Below, piece after piece: positions 11,354-19,924 of a stretch of 64,000 bases of DNA. The notes below the pieces were generated by a model. That model was given only the letters and a program-made list of their open reading frames with translations, had not been told where the DNA came from and did not search any database. Made by a program: the position numbers and the translations under genes. The stretch is from positions 8,866,001 to 8,930,000 of the forward strand of contig NZ_CP034550.1 of the NCBI RefSeq assembly GCF_009498035.1, in the 5' to 3' direction. Positions within the stretch are counted from its first letter, which is position 1; each line of letters starts with the position of its first letter. Source of the stretch: Saccharothrix syringae (lineage in GTDB: Bacteria > Actinomycetota > Actinomycetes > Mycobacteriales > Pseudonocardiaceae).

Positions 11354-11550
11354 GCCCTCCCCCTCTGTCTCCTGCCCGAGGTCGGGCGCCTGAGAGCTTC
11401 ACCCGGCTGACACCGGGTTTGCACCGTCGGCGGGGTCGGAAACCGACCCGCTTTCCAGAGGCGTCTCACCCGCGCGGTCCTTGCGCCTGAGAGGTTCCGG
11501 GGAGGATTTGCTCCTTCGGCGCCGAGACTGGCTCGGACTCTCCCGCGCGG
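11354..11550 (-). promoter_or_regulatory. Tandem glycine riboswitch upstream of gcvP
   Basis: Read on the minus strand, aptamer 1 (about 11550-11455) has GCGGGAGAGTCC, GCGCCGAAGGAGCAA, CTCTCAGGCGC and GACGCCTCTGGA. Aptamer 2 (about 11450-11354) has GACGGTGCAAACCCGG, CTCTCAGGCGCC and GACAGAGGGGGA. These are the conserved blocks of the two-aptamer glycine riboswitch, which usually turns on glycine cleavage genes. It ends about 40 nt before the gcvP start, and the terminal segment leads into the AGGAGG site, so control of translation initiation or transcription is possible. Confidence 0.93.
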
Positions 11551-11753
11551 GATAAAGCGACTACCCGCGAATCGTACCTGGTAGGACCACCGCCGGTCCC
11601 CCCTGCGCGACGTGGATCTCATTGTTCGGGGCGGTCGGCGTTTGAACGGGTTTCGCGGCGGGCACCAGAGGGGTACCGGGCTGTAGCGCGCCCTCGACGC
11701 CCCGTGCCCGGAGCGCTTCCCCCCGGGTGCCCCCTTCGCCTGGCCCCCGGCCC

Positions 11754-12329
<576 letters not shown>

Positions 12330-12473
12330 GCCTGCCTCCCCTCGGTCCGGCCACGACGACCGGCGACCAACGTGAAGCCGCCGCGGTGCCCGAATCACAC
12401 CGTGGCAATTCACCTGAGCTCGACGGTAAGACCGCCTAGGGGGCAGGTCAACGCGACGCGCTGGGCGTGTCTG

Positions 12474-12488
12474 ACCTCAACGTGAGGT
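12474..12488. promoter_or_regulatory. Inverted repeat upstream of the MerR gene, candidate operator
   Basis: ACCTCA-ACG-TGAGGT is a perfect 6-bp inverted repeat. It is flanked by AGAGGTTGAG, so a second, wider pairing CTCAAC/GTTGAG also exists (12477-12499). MerR proteins bind such dyads between spaced promoter elements. It lies 145-160 bp before the MerR start at 12329. Confidence 0.45.
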
Positions 12489-12848
12489 AGAGGTTGAGAG
12501 AGTCGACCGACGTACGCCATTCGGGTGACGTTTAGTGATCGTTTAGCCGACCAGTGCTGACGTTGTGTAATCCGGACGTGTGACACCGAGGGGGTGGCAC
12601 GCGGGGTTGATCCACAACGCACCGCACACGCCTACGAGGGGCTGGGACCACCGGTCGCGCCTCTCGTAGGTGTTACCCGCCCGCGGCGGGTGGAGGTCGG
12701 CCGCGCGAGGTTTGGCGGTGGGGGCGGGGGTGCGCTCCCGGTGGGGTCATCCGGTCACGATCGGGTCTTCTCGGGCGGGGCTCCCGGGCGGTCGGGGTGT
12801 CGGCGCGGGCAGCCGGGGGGCAGTGCGGAGGCGCGGCGTCGGCACGGG

Positions 12849-12896
12849 GTGTCGAGGTGTCGAGGTGTCGAGGTGTCGAGGTGTCGCGGTGTCGCG
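12849..12896. repeat. Short tandem repeat, 8-bp unit
   Basis: Four copies of GTGTCGAG followed by two of GTGTCGCG, head to tail, in intergenic DNA. The unit is not a multiple of three, and copy number may vary between strains. Confidence 0.75.
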
Positions 12897-13497
12897 GTGC
12901 CGACCGCTTCGGCTGTCGACGGCAGGTCGGCGCAGCCGCCGGGCCCGCCCCGGCCACCAGGCGAGACCAACTCATTTGCAGTTGTCCACAGGCGCCACCC
13001 GCGAGGTCCCGAAATGTCATCCCCCGCCGGCAGAATCAAAAACAGGGGTCCCCTGGGCGGGCGGGGTTCCGGCAAAGTCGTGCGTGCCGTTCAGGACCTG
13101 AATGTGGGTGGGCACGGCGCTCCGGAGTGATCATGTGAGTGTCTGGGTCGCATGATCCGGGCAGTGTCACGCCGGTGTCCGGTGTCGTCGACCGGTTGGT
13201 CTCGGTGCCGGACGGGCAGGTGGCCGGCACGTTCGGCCAGGCCGGCGGCGAGAGCGTGGTGGGCCCTCGCCCGAGAACCCGCCGCACGGCCTCGGCCAGC
13301 GTGCTTCAAGCCGGACGACCGGGCTCCAAGCCGAACCGGGGTTGCCCGAAGCGGATCAGCGGGCCCCAAACCCGACCAGCCTGACCAGCGCGTTCCGGGC
13401 CAGACCGGGGCGGTCCAAGCCGAACCGGCACCCTCCCGGTCGAGCCGGAGCGTTCCGAACTCGCCCCTCCCAGCCCCGAAGCCCCAGCCCCAGCGGC

Positions 13498-13971
13498 CTA
13501 CGTGTCGGCGCCCCGGAAGTCCTCCGGCGAGACGGAGTCCAGGAACTCGCGGAACTTCTCCACCTCGTCCTCCTGCTCGTCCGGGATGATCAACCCGGCC
13601 TCGGCCAGCACGGACTCCTCCGCGTGGATCGGCACCCCGATCCGCAGCGCCAGCGCCACGGAGTCGCTGGGCCGCGCGGACACCCGCACGTCACCGTCGA
13701 ACACGAGCTCGGCGAAGTACGTCCCCTCCTGCAGGTCCGTGATCCGCACCTGCTCCAGCTGCCGCCCGAGGGCACCGATGACGTCCTTGAGCAGGTCGTG
13801 CGTCAGCGGTCGGGCGGGCCGGACGCCCTGCTGCTCCAGCGCGATGGCGGTGGCCTCGACGGATCCGATCCAAATCGGCAGGTACCGCTCGCCCTCGGTT
13901 TCGCGCAGCAGCAGGATCGGCTGGTTGGCGGGCAGTTCCACCCGCACACCCACGACGCGCATCTCGCTCAT
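13498..13971 (-). CDS. Bifunctional nuclease family protein (DUF151, Rv1829-like)
   Basis: 157 residues forming one DUF151/BFN domain: MRVVGVRVELPANQPILLLRE, LPIWIGSVEATAIALEQQG, RPSDSVALALRIGVPI. Plant and bacterial members have been reported to have DNase and RNase activity, but for actinobacterial members the role is unclear. It lies between two MerR genes exactly as Rv1829 does in mycobacteria. The ATG at 13971 gives the standard N-terminus; an ATG at 13962 is also in frame. The C-terminal tail is acidic (IPDEQEDEVEKFREFLD). Confidence 0.88.
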   Translation of the reverse strand: MSEMRVVGVRVELPANQPILLLRETEGERYLPIWIGSVEATAIALEQQGVRPARPLTHDLLKDVIGALGRQLEQVRITDLQEGTYFAELVFDGDVRVSARPSDSVALALRIGVPIHAEESVLAEAGLIIPDEQEDEVEKFREFLDSVSPEDFRGADT

Positions 13972-14115
13972 CGGGTCTCGCCTCCCTCAGCGCGCTGAAA
14001 TCCTGGCGTCCCCGCTTCCCAACGAGGATCCCCCACGTACCCATTCGACGCTACCCGCCAAGCGGGCCCTGTGCGCAACCGCCCACCGCTTCCTCATCAC
14101 GATGCGGACACGTGT

Positions 14116-14754
14116 TCAGCGCGGCGGAACGCGGCCACCTGCGGCATCGCGCAAACTCACCTTTACCAGGAGTGTGTGCAGCGTTACGGAAAGTGCCAGC
14201 AGCTCGCGGGTCACGTCCGCCCTCTGCGCCGCGGCCTGCTCGACCAGGGCGACCTCCCGGTCGGCCGCGGCCCGGAACGGGCGCAGGTGCCGGGCCTGGA
14301 GGCCGTGCTCGGACATGGCCCGCACCGTCGTGGCGATCTGCACCGCCTCGTGGTCGTAGAACCCGCCCGCGACGGCCTGGACCAGGCCGTGCTGCTCCAG
14401 GTCGGCCAGCTCGGCCGCGTCGATGCCCGCCCGCGCCAGGAGTTCCTCGCGGGTGATCCGGTGGCCGGGGGTGAGGTCGACCGCGCGCACGCCCCGGTCG
14501 GCCGCGTCGAGCTGTTCCTTGATGACCTTCAGCGGCAGGTAGCGGTCGCGCTGGGCGGCCAGCACGTACCGCAGGCGCTCGACGTCCGCCGGGGTGAACT
14601 GCCGGTACCCCGAGGCCGTGCGCGCCGGGCGGACCAACCCCTCCGACTCCAGGAACCGGATCTTGGAGATGGTGACGTCGGGGAAGTCGGGTCGGAGCTG
14701 CGTCAGCACCGCCCCGATGCTCAACCCCCCGCGTGGCCGCCCGGCCGCCGTCAC
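14116..14754 (-). CDS. ftsR: MerR-family cell-division regulator FtsR (Rv1828-like)
   Basis: 212 residues. An N-terminal MerR winged helix (LSIGAVLTQLRPDFPDVTIS, IRFLESEGLVRPARTASGYR, YLPLKVIKEQLD) is followed by a long helical effector/dimer domain. The sequence and the place next to the FHA gene match mycobacterial Rv1828 and corynebacterial FtsR, which activates ftsZ transcription. It starts at GTG 14754, 13 nt after the garA stop, so both probably share an mRNA. Activity at ftsZ in this organism is inferred from orthology. Confidence 0.85.
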   Translation of the reverse strand: MTAAGRPRGGLSIGAVLTQLRPDFPDVTISKIRFLESEGLVRPARTASGYRQFTPADVERLRYVLAAQRDRYLPLKVIKEQLDAADRGVRAVDLTPGHRITREELLARAGIDAAELADLEQHGLVQAVAGGFYDHEAVQIATTVRAMSEHGLQARHLRPFRAAADREVALVEQAAAQRADVTRELLALSVTLHTLLVKVSLRDAAGGRVPPR

Positions 14755-14767
14755 CGGAGCCCCACCG

Positions 14768-15229
14768 TCAGGCCCCCTGGCCCCCGGCGCCCGGACCGGT
14801 CAGGAACACCAGGCGGAACTTGCCGATCTGGACCTCGTCGCCGTTGGCGAGGACCGCCTGGTCGACGGGCTCGCGGTTGACGTAGGTGCCGTTGAGGCTG
14901 CCCACGTCGATCACCACGAACTCGCCGCCCTCGCGGCGGAACTCGGCGTGCCGGCGGGACACCGTCACGTCGTCGAGGAAGATGTCGCTGTCGGGGTGCC
15001 TGCCGGCGCTGGTCGTGTCGCGGTCCAGCAGGAACCTCGACCCCGCGTTGGGGCCGCGCTTGACCACGAGCAGGGCCGACCCGGCGGGCAGCGCGTCGAC
15101 GCCGGCGACCGCCGGCTCCTGGGCGGGCGCCTCGGCGCCCTCGACCTCGGCGAGGAAGTCGGCCCGGAAAACGGAGGTCCGCTCCGGGGACTGCTCGGGC
15201 GGGACGCCTGGCCCGTCGTTCGTGCTCAC
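14768..15229 (-). CDS. garA: FHA-domain metabolic regulator GarA/OdhI
   Basis: 153 residues. An N-terminal tail carrying the kinase site (ERTSVFRADFL, Thr18) is followed by an FHA domain (about 60-130) with the phosphothreonine-binding residues in SAGRHPDSD, TVSRRHAEF and GSLNGTYVNRE. Unphosphorylated GarA binds and inhibits 2-oxoglutarate dehydrogenase and related enzymes; phosphorylation by PknB or PknG makes the tail bind its own FHA domain and frees the enzymes. The usual ETTS reads ERTS here, so the first Thr (the PknG site in mycobacteria) is Arg17. The GTG at 15229 has GGAGGAG upstream. gcvH lies 113 bp before it. Confidence 0.93.
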   Translation of the reverse strand: MSTNDGPGVPPEQSPERTSVFRADFLAEVEGAEAPAQEPAVAGVDALPAGSALLVVKRGPNAGSRFLLDRDTTSAGRHPDSDIFLDDVTVSRRHAEFRREGGEFVVIDVGSLNGTYVNREPVDQAVLANGDEVQIGKFRLVFLTGPGAGGQGA

Positions 15230-15342
15230 CTGAGCTCTCCTCCTGCTGCTGGAACCGTCGAGTTCGTTAGAACCTACCGTGCCCGAACCCTTGTCTGAGG
15301 AGCGGCTCCCCCACCGACCGAAGAGCCGCCGGAAGATCGACG

Positions 15343-15726
15343 TCACCCCTGTGCCACCAGCTCCTGGTACGCGGCGGCGTCCAGCAGGTCGTCGACCGCG
15401 GTCGGGTCGTCCAGCCGGAGCTCCACCATCCAGCCCTCGCCGTACGGGTCGCTGTTGACCAGGTCGGGCTGCTGGTCCAGGGAGTCGTTGCGGGTGACGA
15501 CCTCACCGGCGAGCGGCGCGTAGAGGTCGGACACGCTCTTGGTGGACTCCACCTCGCCCAGCGTCTGACCGGCGCCGACCTGCTCGCCGAGCTCCGGGAG
15601 CTGGACGAACACGACCTCGCCGAGCTGCTCCTGGGCGTAGTCGGTGATGCCCACGCGCACGGTGTCGTCGCCCGTGCGCAGCACCCACTCATGTTCCTCG
15701 GTGTACTTGAGCTCCTCGGGAATCAC
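15343..15726 (-). CDS. gcvH: Glycine cleavage system H protein
   Basis: 127 residues, the family's usual length. It is the lipoyl carrier that shuttles aminomethyl groups among P, T and L proteins. The lipoylated lysine is Lys63 in GEVESTKSVSDLYAP; the C-terminal GEGWMVEL segment is also typical. The GTG at 15726 was chosen because AAGGAG lies 9 nt upstream; the ATG at 15744 would add six residues and lacks a ribosome site. Its gene is 57 bp downstream of the phosphatidyltransferase gene on the same strand. Confidence 0.95.
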   Translation of the reverse strand: MIPEELKYTEEHEWVLRTGDDTVRVGITDYAQEQLGEVVFVQLPELGEQVGAGQTLGEVESTKSVSDLYAPLAGEVVTRNDSLDQQPDLVNSDPYGEGWMVELRLDDPTAVDDLLDAAAYQELVAQG

Positions 15727-15783
15727 CGCGGTGCGCTCCTTCATGACGGTGGATCTTCGGTGCCGGATCTTCCCACGACGCGC

Positions 15784-16380
15784 TCAGACCGGCGCGACCC
15801 CCGGCCGCCGGCGCAGCGCGAGGGTGAGCTGGTAGACGTACAGGGCACCCGACCACAGGTACAAGGCCCCGCCCCACGCCATGAACGCGTAGGCGACCGG
15901 GCGGGCGACCTGGGCGGCCGTGGAGCCGCCCTGCGCCAGCAGCAGCACGGGGAACGCGTAGAGCAGGTTGAACGTGGCCGCCTTGCCCAGGTAGTTGACC
16001 TCGAACGGGCCGTAGCCGCGGACCCGGAGCACGGGCAGGCAGGCGCCGACCACCAGCTCGCGGCCGACCAGCACCGCGACCAGCCACCACGGGACGATGT
16101 CGCGCACCACGAACGCGACCAGCGTGGCCAGGATGTAGAGGCGGTCGGCGGCGGGGTCGAGCAGGGTGCCCAGCTTGCTGGTCTGGTCGAGCCAGCGGGC
16201 GATCTTGCCGTCCAGCCAGTCCGACAGGCCCGCGGCGGCCAGCAGGACCACCGCCCAGCCGTCGGCGTGCGGGCCGAGCAGGAGGTACAGGAACAGGGGC
16301 ACGCCGAGCAGCCGGAGGACGCTGAGCGCGTTCGGGATCGTCAGCAGCCGGTCGGTGGGCTCGGCGTCGTCGTGCGGCAC
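15784..16380 (-). CDS. CDP-alcohol phosphatidyltransferase family membrane protein
   Basis: 198 residues with about five membrane segments. The catalytic motif of the family is complete (D-x2-DG-x2-AR-x8-G-x3-D-x3-D): SDWLDGKIARW, then KLGTLLDPAADR. It transfers a phosphatidyl group from CDP-diacylglycerol to an alcohol, probably glycerol-3-phosphate (PgsA2-like, as Rv1822 near garA in mycobacteria), but the acceptor cannot be proven from sequence. The GTG start at 16380 follows TAGAGT, a plausible -10 box, which suggests a leaderless mRNA. Confidence 0.88.
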   Translation of the reverse strand: MPHDDAEPTDRLLTIPNALSVLRLLGVPLFLYLLLGPHADGWAVVLLAAAGLSDWLDGKIARWLDQTSKLGTLLDPAADRLYILATLVAFVVRDIVPWWLVAVLVGRELVVGACLPVLRVRGYGPFEVNYLGKAATFNLLYAFPVLLLAQGGSTAAQVARPVAYAFMAWGGALYLWSGALYVYQLTLALRRRPGVAPV

Positions 16381-16660
16381 AGGCGGGGACTCTAGTGGCG
16401 GGGTGCCCCGCGGGCTCGCGCCGAGTGCCCGGGGCGCGCCCGCGGCCGCCTCCGGTGGAATCACACGAACCGGCGAAAACGCGCACACCGGCGCGCCCTC
16501 GGTCCGGCCGGGCCCCGGGAACGCCCCCGGCGCCCGCGGAGCGAGCACGTGCCCGGGCCGTGGGGCGCCCCCACGGGCCCCACCCCCTCGGGGCACCCCG
16601 TGGAGCGCCCCCACGAGCCCTCGGAGCGCCCCCCGGCGCCCCGCACCCCCCGAGTACCCC

Positions 16661-16900
16661 TCAGCTGGCCCTGGTGCGGCTCCAGCCGCGTCGCTGCAAC
16701 TCGTCACCGCTGAGCGCCTGCGGACGACCCCGGTCGTCGACGCCGACCCAGCGGCCCCGGAAACCTTCGAGCACGTAGGCGTGGCCCTTGCTCCAGACCA
16801 CGCTGCACGGAGTGGTGGGCAGCGTTCCCGCGCCACTGGAACCGGCGCGCGCCACCCTGCGCTTCGCCGGCTCGGACTCGACTTCCGCACTGGTGTTCAT
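16661..16900 (-). CDS. Small hypothetical protein
   Basis: 79 residues from the ATG at 16900, which is preceded by a good GGAGGGG ribosome site at 6-nt spacing. The basic N-terminus (KRRVARAG) is followed by a compact core (CSVVWSKGHAYVLEGFRGRW, VGVDDRGRPQALS). No signal peptide or membrane segment is seen and no family is recognised. It lies upstream of the phosphatidyltransferase gene on the same strand, separated by about 280 bp of GC-rich DNA with repeated CCCCCACGGG-like stretches and no gene. Confidence 0.65.
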   Translation of the reverse strand: MNTSAEVESEPAKRRVARAGSSGAGTLPTTPCSVVWSKGHAYVLEGFRGRWVGVDDRGRPQALSGDELQRRGWSRTRAS

Positions 16901-17342
16901 GTCAATCCCCTCCACCACGGGTGTCGCCCGCGGACCTCGCGGCGTTATCCCCACCACGGATTCTGCGCGACCGTGACCGGGCTCACCCCGCGACCGGCCG
17001 GGGCTTGCGACAACCGGGTCGGTCCGGTCGACAAGCTGCACGGCGCTTCCGCCCGGCGTGCAGCGCGGCTGAAGCGGGGACCACCGGGATCGAACCGTTC
17101 ACCGTCCGTCATCCGCCGCACACCGAGATGCGCTCTACACTGGTACTGATCATGCTGCCGCCGGTGCGCTTGTGGTACCCCCACGGGCTCCGTACGGTGG
17201 TGGCGCAGCGGTTGAGCCAACAGCCGCACCGGGAACGGCCTGGTCAGCGGACGTGTCCGCCACGCTGCGACGTTGCGCTGCGCGCGCTTCCGCCAGTCCA
17301 CCGGCCGATCCACCAGCGGTTCCAGCTGAAGAGGAGACCCTC
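16901..17342. other. Intergenic region, no gene seen
   Basis: 442 bp between divergent genes. The minus strand contains a tRNA T-arm-like string (GGTTCGATCCC, 17096-17086) without a matching acceptor stem. The right end carries the ribosome site of the STAS gene. No promoter can be assigned with confidence. Confidence 0.5.
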
Positions 17343-17762
17343 GTGACGGTTCAGGATCCGGACGTCGTGGCGACGAGCGGACCCGAGTCCGCCGCGGCCA
17401 GCAGCCCGCGGGCCGGGCAGATCGGGCTCACCGTCCGCAAGGTGGGCGAAGGTGTCACCGTGGTCGCCGCGAGCGGCGAGATCGACATGTTGACCGCACC
17501 GCAGTTGCGGGCCGAGGTCCTGCGCCACCTCGACGGGGGCGACACCCTGGTGCTCGACCTGTCCGGGGTGAGCTTCCTGGGCTCGGCGGGCCTCGCCGTG
17601 CTCGTGGAGGCGTCGCAGCACGGCAAGCGCCGCGGCACCGCGTTCCGCGTGGTGGCCGTCGAGCGCGCCGTGACCCGCCCGCTGGCCGCGACCGGCCTGG
17701 GCGAGGTGTTCAGCGTGTTCGAGTCGGTCGACCTGGCGCTGGGCGCCGACGGGCCGCGTTAA
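17343..17762 (+). CDS. STAS-domain anti-sigma factor antagonist
   Basis: 139 residues. A flexible N-terminus of about 30 residues is followed by one STAS domain: VVAASGEIDMLTAPQLRAEV, LVLDLSGVSFLGSAGLAVLV. Such proteins release sigma factors by binding the anti-sigma kinase when unphosphorylated. The usual DSSG reads GSAG here, leaving a single serine as a possible phosphosite. The GTG at 17343 has AAGAGGAG upstream. The gene converges on an ATPase-STAS fusion with a 14-bp gap and lies near the SigF-type operon, which is its likely circuit. Confidence 0.87.
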   Translation: MTVQDPDVVATSGPESAAASSPRAGQIGLTVRKVGEGVTVVAASGEIDMLTAPQLRAEVLRHLDGGDTLVLDLSGVSFLGSAGLAVLVEASQHGKRRGTAFRVVAVERAVTRPLAATGLGEVFSVFESVDLALGADGPR

Positions 17763-17776
17763 CCCGGGAAGGGGTC

Positions 17777-18526
17777 CTACCCGTGCGGCACCAGGTCGAC
17801 GACCTGGTCCACGCCCGCCGCGACGAGAGCGCGGCGGGCGTAGCCGTTCACGGGGGCGCGCACGATGACCCGGTTGCCCGCCGCGGCGGCGGCCTCGGCG
17901 ACCGGGCGCAGGCTCCTGATCAGGCCGTCGCTGCGCTCGCCGAGCGCGCGCAGGTCGACCACGATGGGCACGGCGCCGCCGCGGGCGGCGGTGAGGATGC
18001 GGCGGCGGACGGCGGGCGCGGCGTGCGCGGGCACGTCGCCCAGCACGACCACCTCCACCCAGCCGGAGCACTCGGTGACCAGCACCGGCTCGTGCGGCGA
18101 GGTGTTGTAGGTGCCGCGGGTGGTGTGCCGGGGGCCGAGCACGAGGGTGACGGTGGTGCCGGACGGCCGGCGGTCGACGAGCACCTCGTCGACGTTCTCC
18201 CGCATCAGCAGCAGGCCGCGGCCGCGGGTGGACAGCGAGGGCGGCGGCACGCGCCAGGTGCCGTGGTCGCTGACCACCACGCGCACGCTGCCGTCGGGCC
18301 TGGCGTCCGCGGCGATGTGCACCACACCGCCCTCACCAGGGCCGTAGGCGTGCTCCACGGCGTTGCTCGCGGCCTCGTTGACCGCGATGAGCATGTCGTA
18401 GCGGTCGTCCTCGGTGAGCCCGGCGCGGGCCAACCAGGTGTCCAGCCGGGCGCGGACCGCCGCGAGCTCCGCGGCGTGCGCCGGGAACTCGACACCCCAG
18501 TGGTGGTCCGCGAGTTGATCGGTCAA
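17777..18526 (-). CDS. Anti-sigma ATPase (RsbW-like) fused to a STAS domain
   Basis: About 249 residues. The N-terminal half is a GHKL ATPase (N box AVNEAASNAVEHAYG, then VVSDHGTWR and GRGLLLMRENVDEV); the C-terminal half is a STAS domain (VEVVVLGDVP, VVDLRALGERSDGLIRSL). In partner switching the ATPase phosphorylates STAS proteins; having both in one chain suggests internal control or a bridge to another STAS protein. The TTG at 18526 sits behind GGGGAGGCGAC; a GTG at 18544 is the alternative start. It is divergent from the anti-sigma/sigma operon and convergent with the STAS gene. Confidence 0.83.
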   Translation of the reverse strand: MTDQLADHHWGVEFPAHAAELAAVRARLDTWLARAGLTEDDRYDMLIAVNEAASNAVEHAYGPGEGGVVHIAADARPDGSVRVVVSDHGTWRVPPPSLSTRGRGLLLMRENVDEVLVDRRPSGTTVTLVLGPRHTTRGTYNTSPHEPVLVTECSGWVEVVVLGDVPAHAAPAVRRRILTAARGGAVPIVVDLRALGERSDGLIRSLRPVAEAAAAAGNRVIVRAPVNGYARRALVAAGVDQVVDLVPHG

Positions 18527-18578
18527 GTCGCCTCCCCGTTGCACCTGTCAGTCTTCCCTGCCCGCGTGTCCGCTACAC

Positions 18579-18604
18579 GTGTGAGCGACGATCGGTTCGG
18601 GTAC
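18579..18604 (+). promoter_or_regulatory. Candidate SigF-type promoter before the anti-sigma/sigma operon
   Basis: GTGTG (18579-18583) and GGGTAC (18599-18604) are separated by 15 bp, close to the SigF/SigB consensus (GTTT, 14-17 bp, GGGTAY). It lies about 40 bp before the anti-sigma start, so the operon is probably autoregulated. Confidence 0.6.
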
Positions 18605-18645
18605 CGATAGCGTCAGCAGCACAACGAGACAGAACGGACGTCGAG

Positions 18646-19083
18646 GTGAGCGTGTCGCACACTGAGCCGCAGAGCGGTGAGTCGGAAAGCGCCCTGACCG
18701 GGGTCGAGCTGCGCATGGCGGCCGACCCCACGCAGTTGTCGATCGTCCGGGCGGTGGCCGCGGACATCGCCATGCGCCAGGACTTCGACCTGGACTCGAT
18801 CGAGGACCTGAAGCTGGCCGTCGACGAGGCGTGCTCGACCCTCATCTCGCTGGCGACCCCGGGCGCGGTGCTGAGCGCCCGGTTCGTGGTGGTGGAAGGC
18901 TCGGTGCAGGTCTTCACGGAGGTCAGCTCGCAGCGCTCGGCGCCGCCGGACCGGGACAGCTTCGGCTGGCGGGTGCTCAGCGCGCTGGTCGACTCGGTCA
19001 CGACCTGGGTCGCGCCCCGGGCCGAGGCGTTCGAGGTGCACATCGACCTGGTCAAGCGGTCACTGGGGACGGTGGATGCGTGA
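18646..19083 (+). CDS. Anti-sigma factor of the RsbW/UsfX type
   Basis: 145 residues with a GHKL ATPase fold: ELRMAADPTQLSIVRAVAAD, IEDLKLAVDEACSTLI, and a DSFGWRVLSALVD segment at the end. The glycine-rich ATP-lid motifs are weak, as in mycobacterial UsfX, the SigF anti-sigma. It should bind and hold the SigF-type protein encoded next. The stop codon overlaps the sigma start (GTGA), so translation is coupled. The GTG at 18646 is used; a GTG at 18652 is also possible. Confidence 0.87.
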   Translation: MSVSHTEPQSGESESALTGVELRMAADPTQLSIVRAVAADIAMRQDFDLDSIEDLKLAVDEACSTLISLATPGAVLSARFVVVEGSVQVFTEVSSQRSAPPDRDSFGWRVLSALVDSVTTWVAPRAEAFEVHIDLVKRSLGTVDA

Positions 19084-19871
19084 CGGGGTCCGACGGGGGC
19101 ACGGCGCGATCCGGCACGCAGGGGGACTACGACCACCTCGCACCGCTGTTCGTCCAGCTCGCCTCGCTTCCCGCCGACGACCCGGCGCGGGAGCGGCTGC
19201 GCGACGAGCTGGTGACCGAGCACCTGCCGGTGGCCAAGCACATCGCGCGGCGGTTCGGCCACCGCGGTGAGCCGTACGACGACCTGGTGCAGGTGGCGAC
19301 GGTCGGCCTGATCAACGCGGTCGACCGGTTCGACCCGGAGCGGGGCAGCGACTTCCTGTCCTTCGCGGTGCCGACGATCATGGGCGAGGTCCGGAAGTAC
19401 TTCCGCGACTCCAGCTGGTCGGTGCGCATGCCGCGCCGGCTCAAGGAGCTGCACCTGGCCATCAACGCGGGCTCGGCGCGGCTGTCGCAGGAGCTGGGGC
19501 GGGCGCCGACGCCGAGCGAGCTGGCCCAGCACCTGGGCCTGAGCCGCGAGGAGGTCCACGAGGGCCTGGCCGCGGGCAACGCCTACCACAGCGCGTCGCT
19601 GGACGACCTGCTGGTGGCCGACGACAGCTCCATCTCGCTGGGCAGCACGCTCGGCGAGGAGGACCCGGAGCTGGAGGCGATCGAGCAGCGGGAGGCGCTG
19701 CACCCGCTGCTGGAGAAGCTGCCGGAGCGGGAGCGCAAGATCGTGGTGATGCGGTTCTTCGGCAACATGACGCAGACGCAGATCGCCCAGAAGGTGGGCA
19801 TCTCTCAGATGCACGTCTCCCGGCTGCTGGCCAAGACGCTGCGGCAGCTGCGGGAAGGACTGACCGAGTAG
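19080..19871 (+). CDS. SigB/SigF-type RNA polymerase sigma factor
   Basis: 263 residues with sigma-70 regions 2, 3 and 4: HLPVAKHIARRF, DLVQVATVGLINAVDRFDPE, FAVPTIMGEVRKYFRD, LSREEVHEGLAAGNAYHSAS, and the C-terminal helix-turn-helix MTQTQIAQKVGISQMHVSRL. There is no region 1.1, as expected for the SigB/F/G group. It is held by the anti-sigma encoded just before it (4-bp overlap), and a SigF-like promoter precedes the operon. Known relatives drive general stress or stationary-phase genes; the regulon here is unknown. Confidence 0.93.
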   Translation: MTGSDGGTARSGTQGDYDHLAPLFVQLASLPADDPARERLRDELVTEHLPVAKHIARRFGHRGEPYDDLVQVATVGLINAVDRFDPERGSDFLSFAVPTIMGEVRKYFRDSSWSVRMPRRLKELHLAINAGSARLSQELGRAPTPSELAQHLGLSREEVHEGLAAGNAYHSASLDDLLVADDSSISLGSTLGEEDPELEAIEQREALHPLLEKLPERERKIVVMRFFGNMTQTQIAQKVGISQMHVSRLLAKTLRQLREGLTE

Positions 19872-19885
19872 GCGCGGAACGAACG

Positions 19886-19924
19886 GAGAAGGGCCGCCCG
19901 GTGTCGCACCGGGCGGCCCTTCTC
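19886..19924 (+). terminator. Strong hairpin terminator after the sigF-type operon
   Basis: A perfect 18-bp stem (GAGAAGGGCCGCCCGGTG at 19886-19903 with its complement at 19907-19924) with a TCG loop begins 14 bp after the sigma stop codon. It is the strongest hairpin noticed in the window. The 275 bp that follow up to the WhiB stop hold no gene. Confidence 0.88.

Larger units (their letters stand above)
12330..13497. other. Long intergenic region with repeats; no convincing gene
   Basis: About 1.17 kb between the MerR gene and the DUF151 gene. It holds an inverted repeat (12474-12488), an 8-bp stem with a 24-nt loop (CCTACGAG at 12631-12638 with CTCGTAGG at 12663-12670), an array of 8-mers (12849-12896) and GC-rich spacer with loose AAGCCG-type repeats near 13310-13430. 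Open frames here (for example 12594-13130 and 13139-13384 on the plus strand) have no ribosome site, irregular codon bias and no recognisable motif. Confidence 0.6.

Noticed and set aside
12594..13384. Plus-strand open frames in the gap between the MerR and DUF151 genes
   Set aside because: No ribosome site, no recognisable motif, and one frame runs through the 8-bp tandem repeat.
17050..17150. Minus-strand tRNA-like sequence with GGTTCGATCCC and TAGAGCGC
   Set aside because: The T-arm string is convincing, but no acceptor stem or 7-nt anticodon loop can be formed, so it is at best a decayed fragment.
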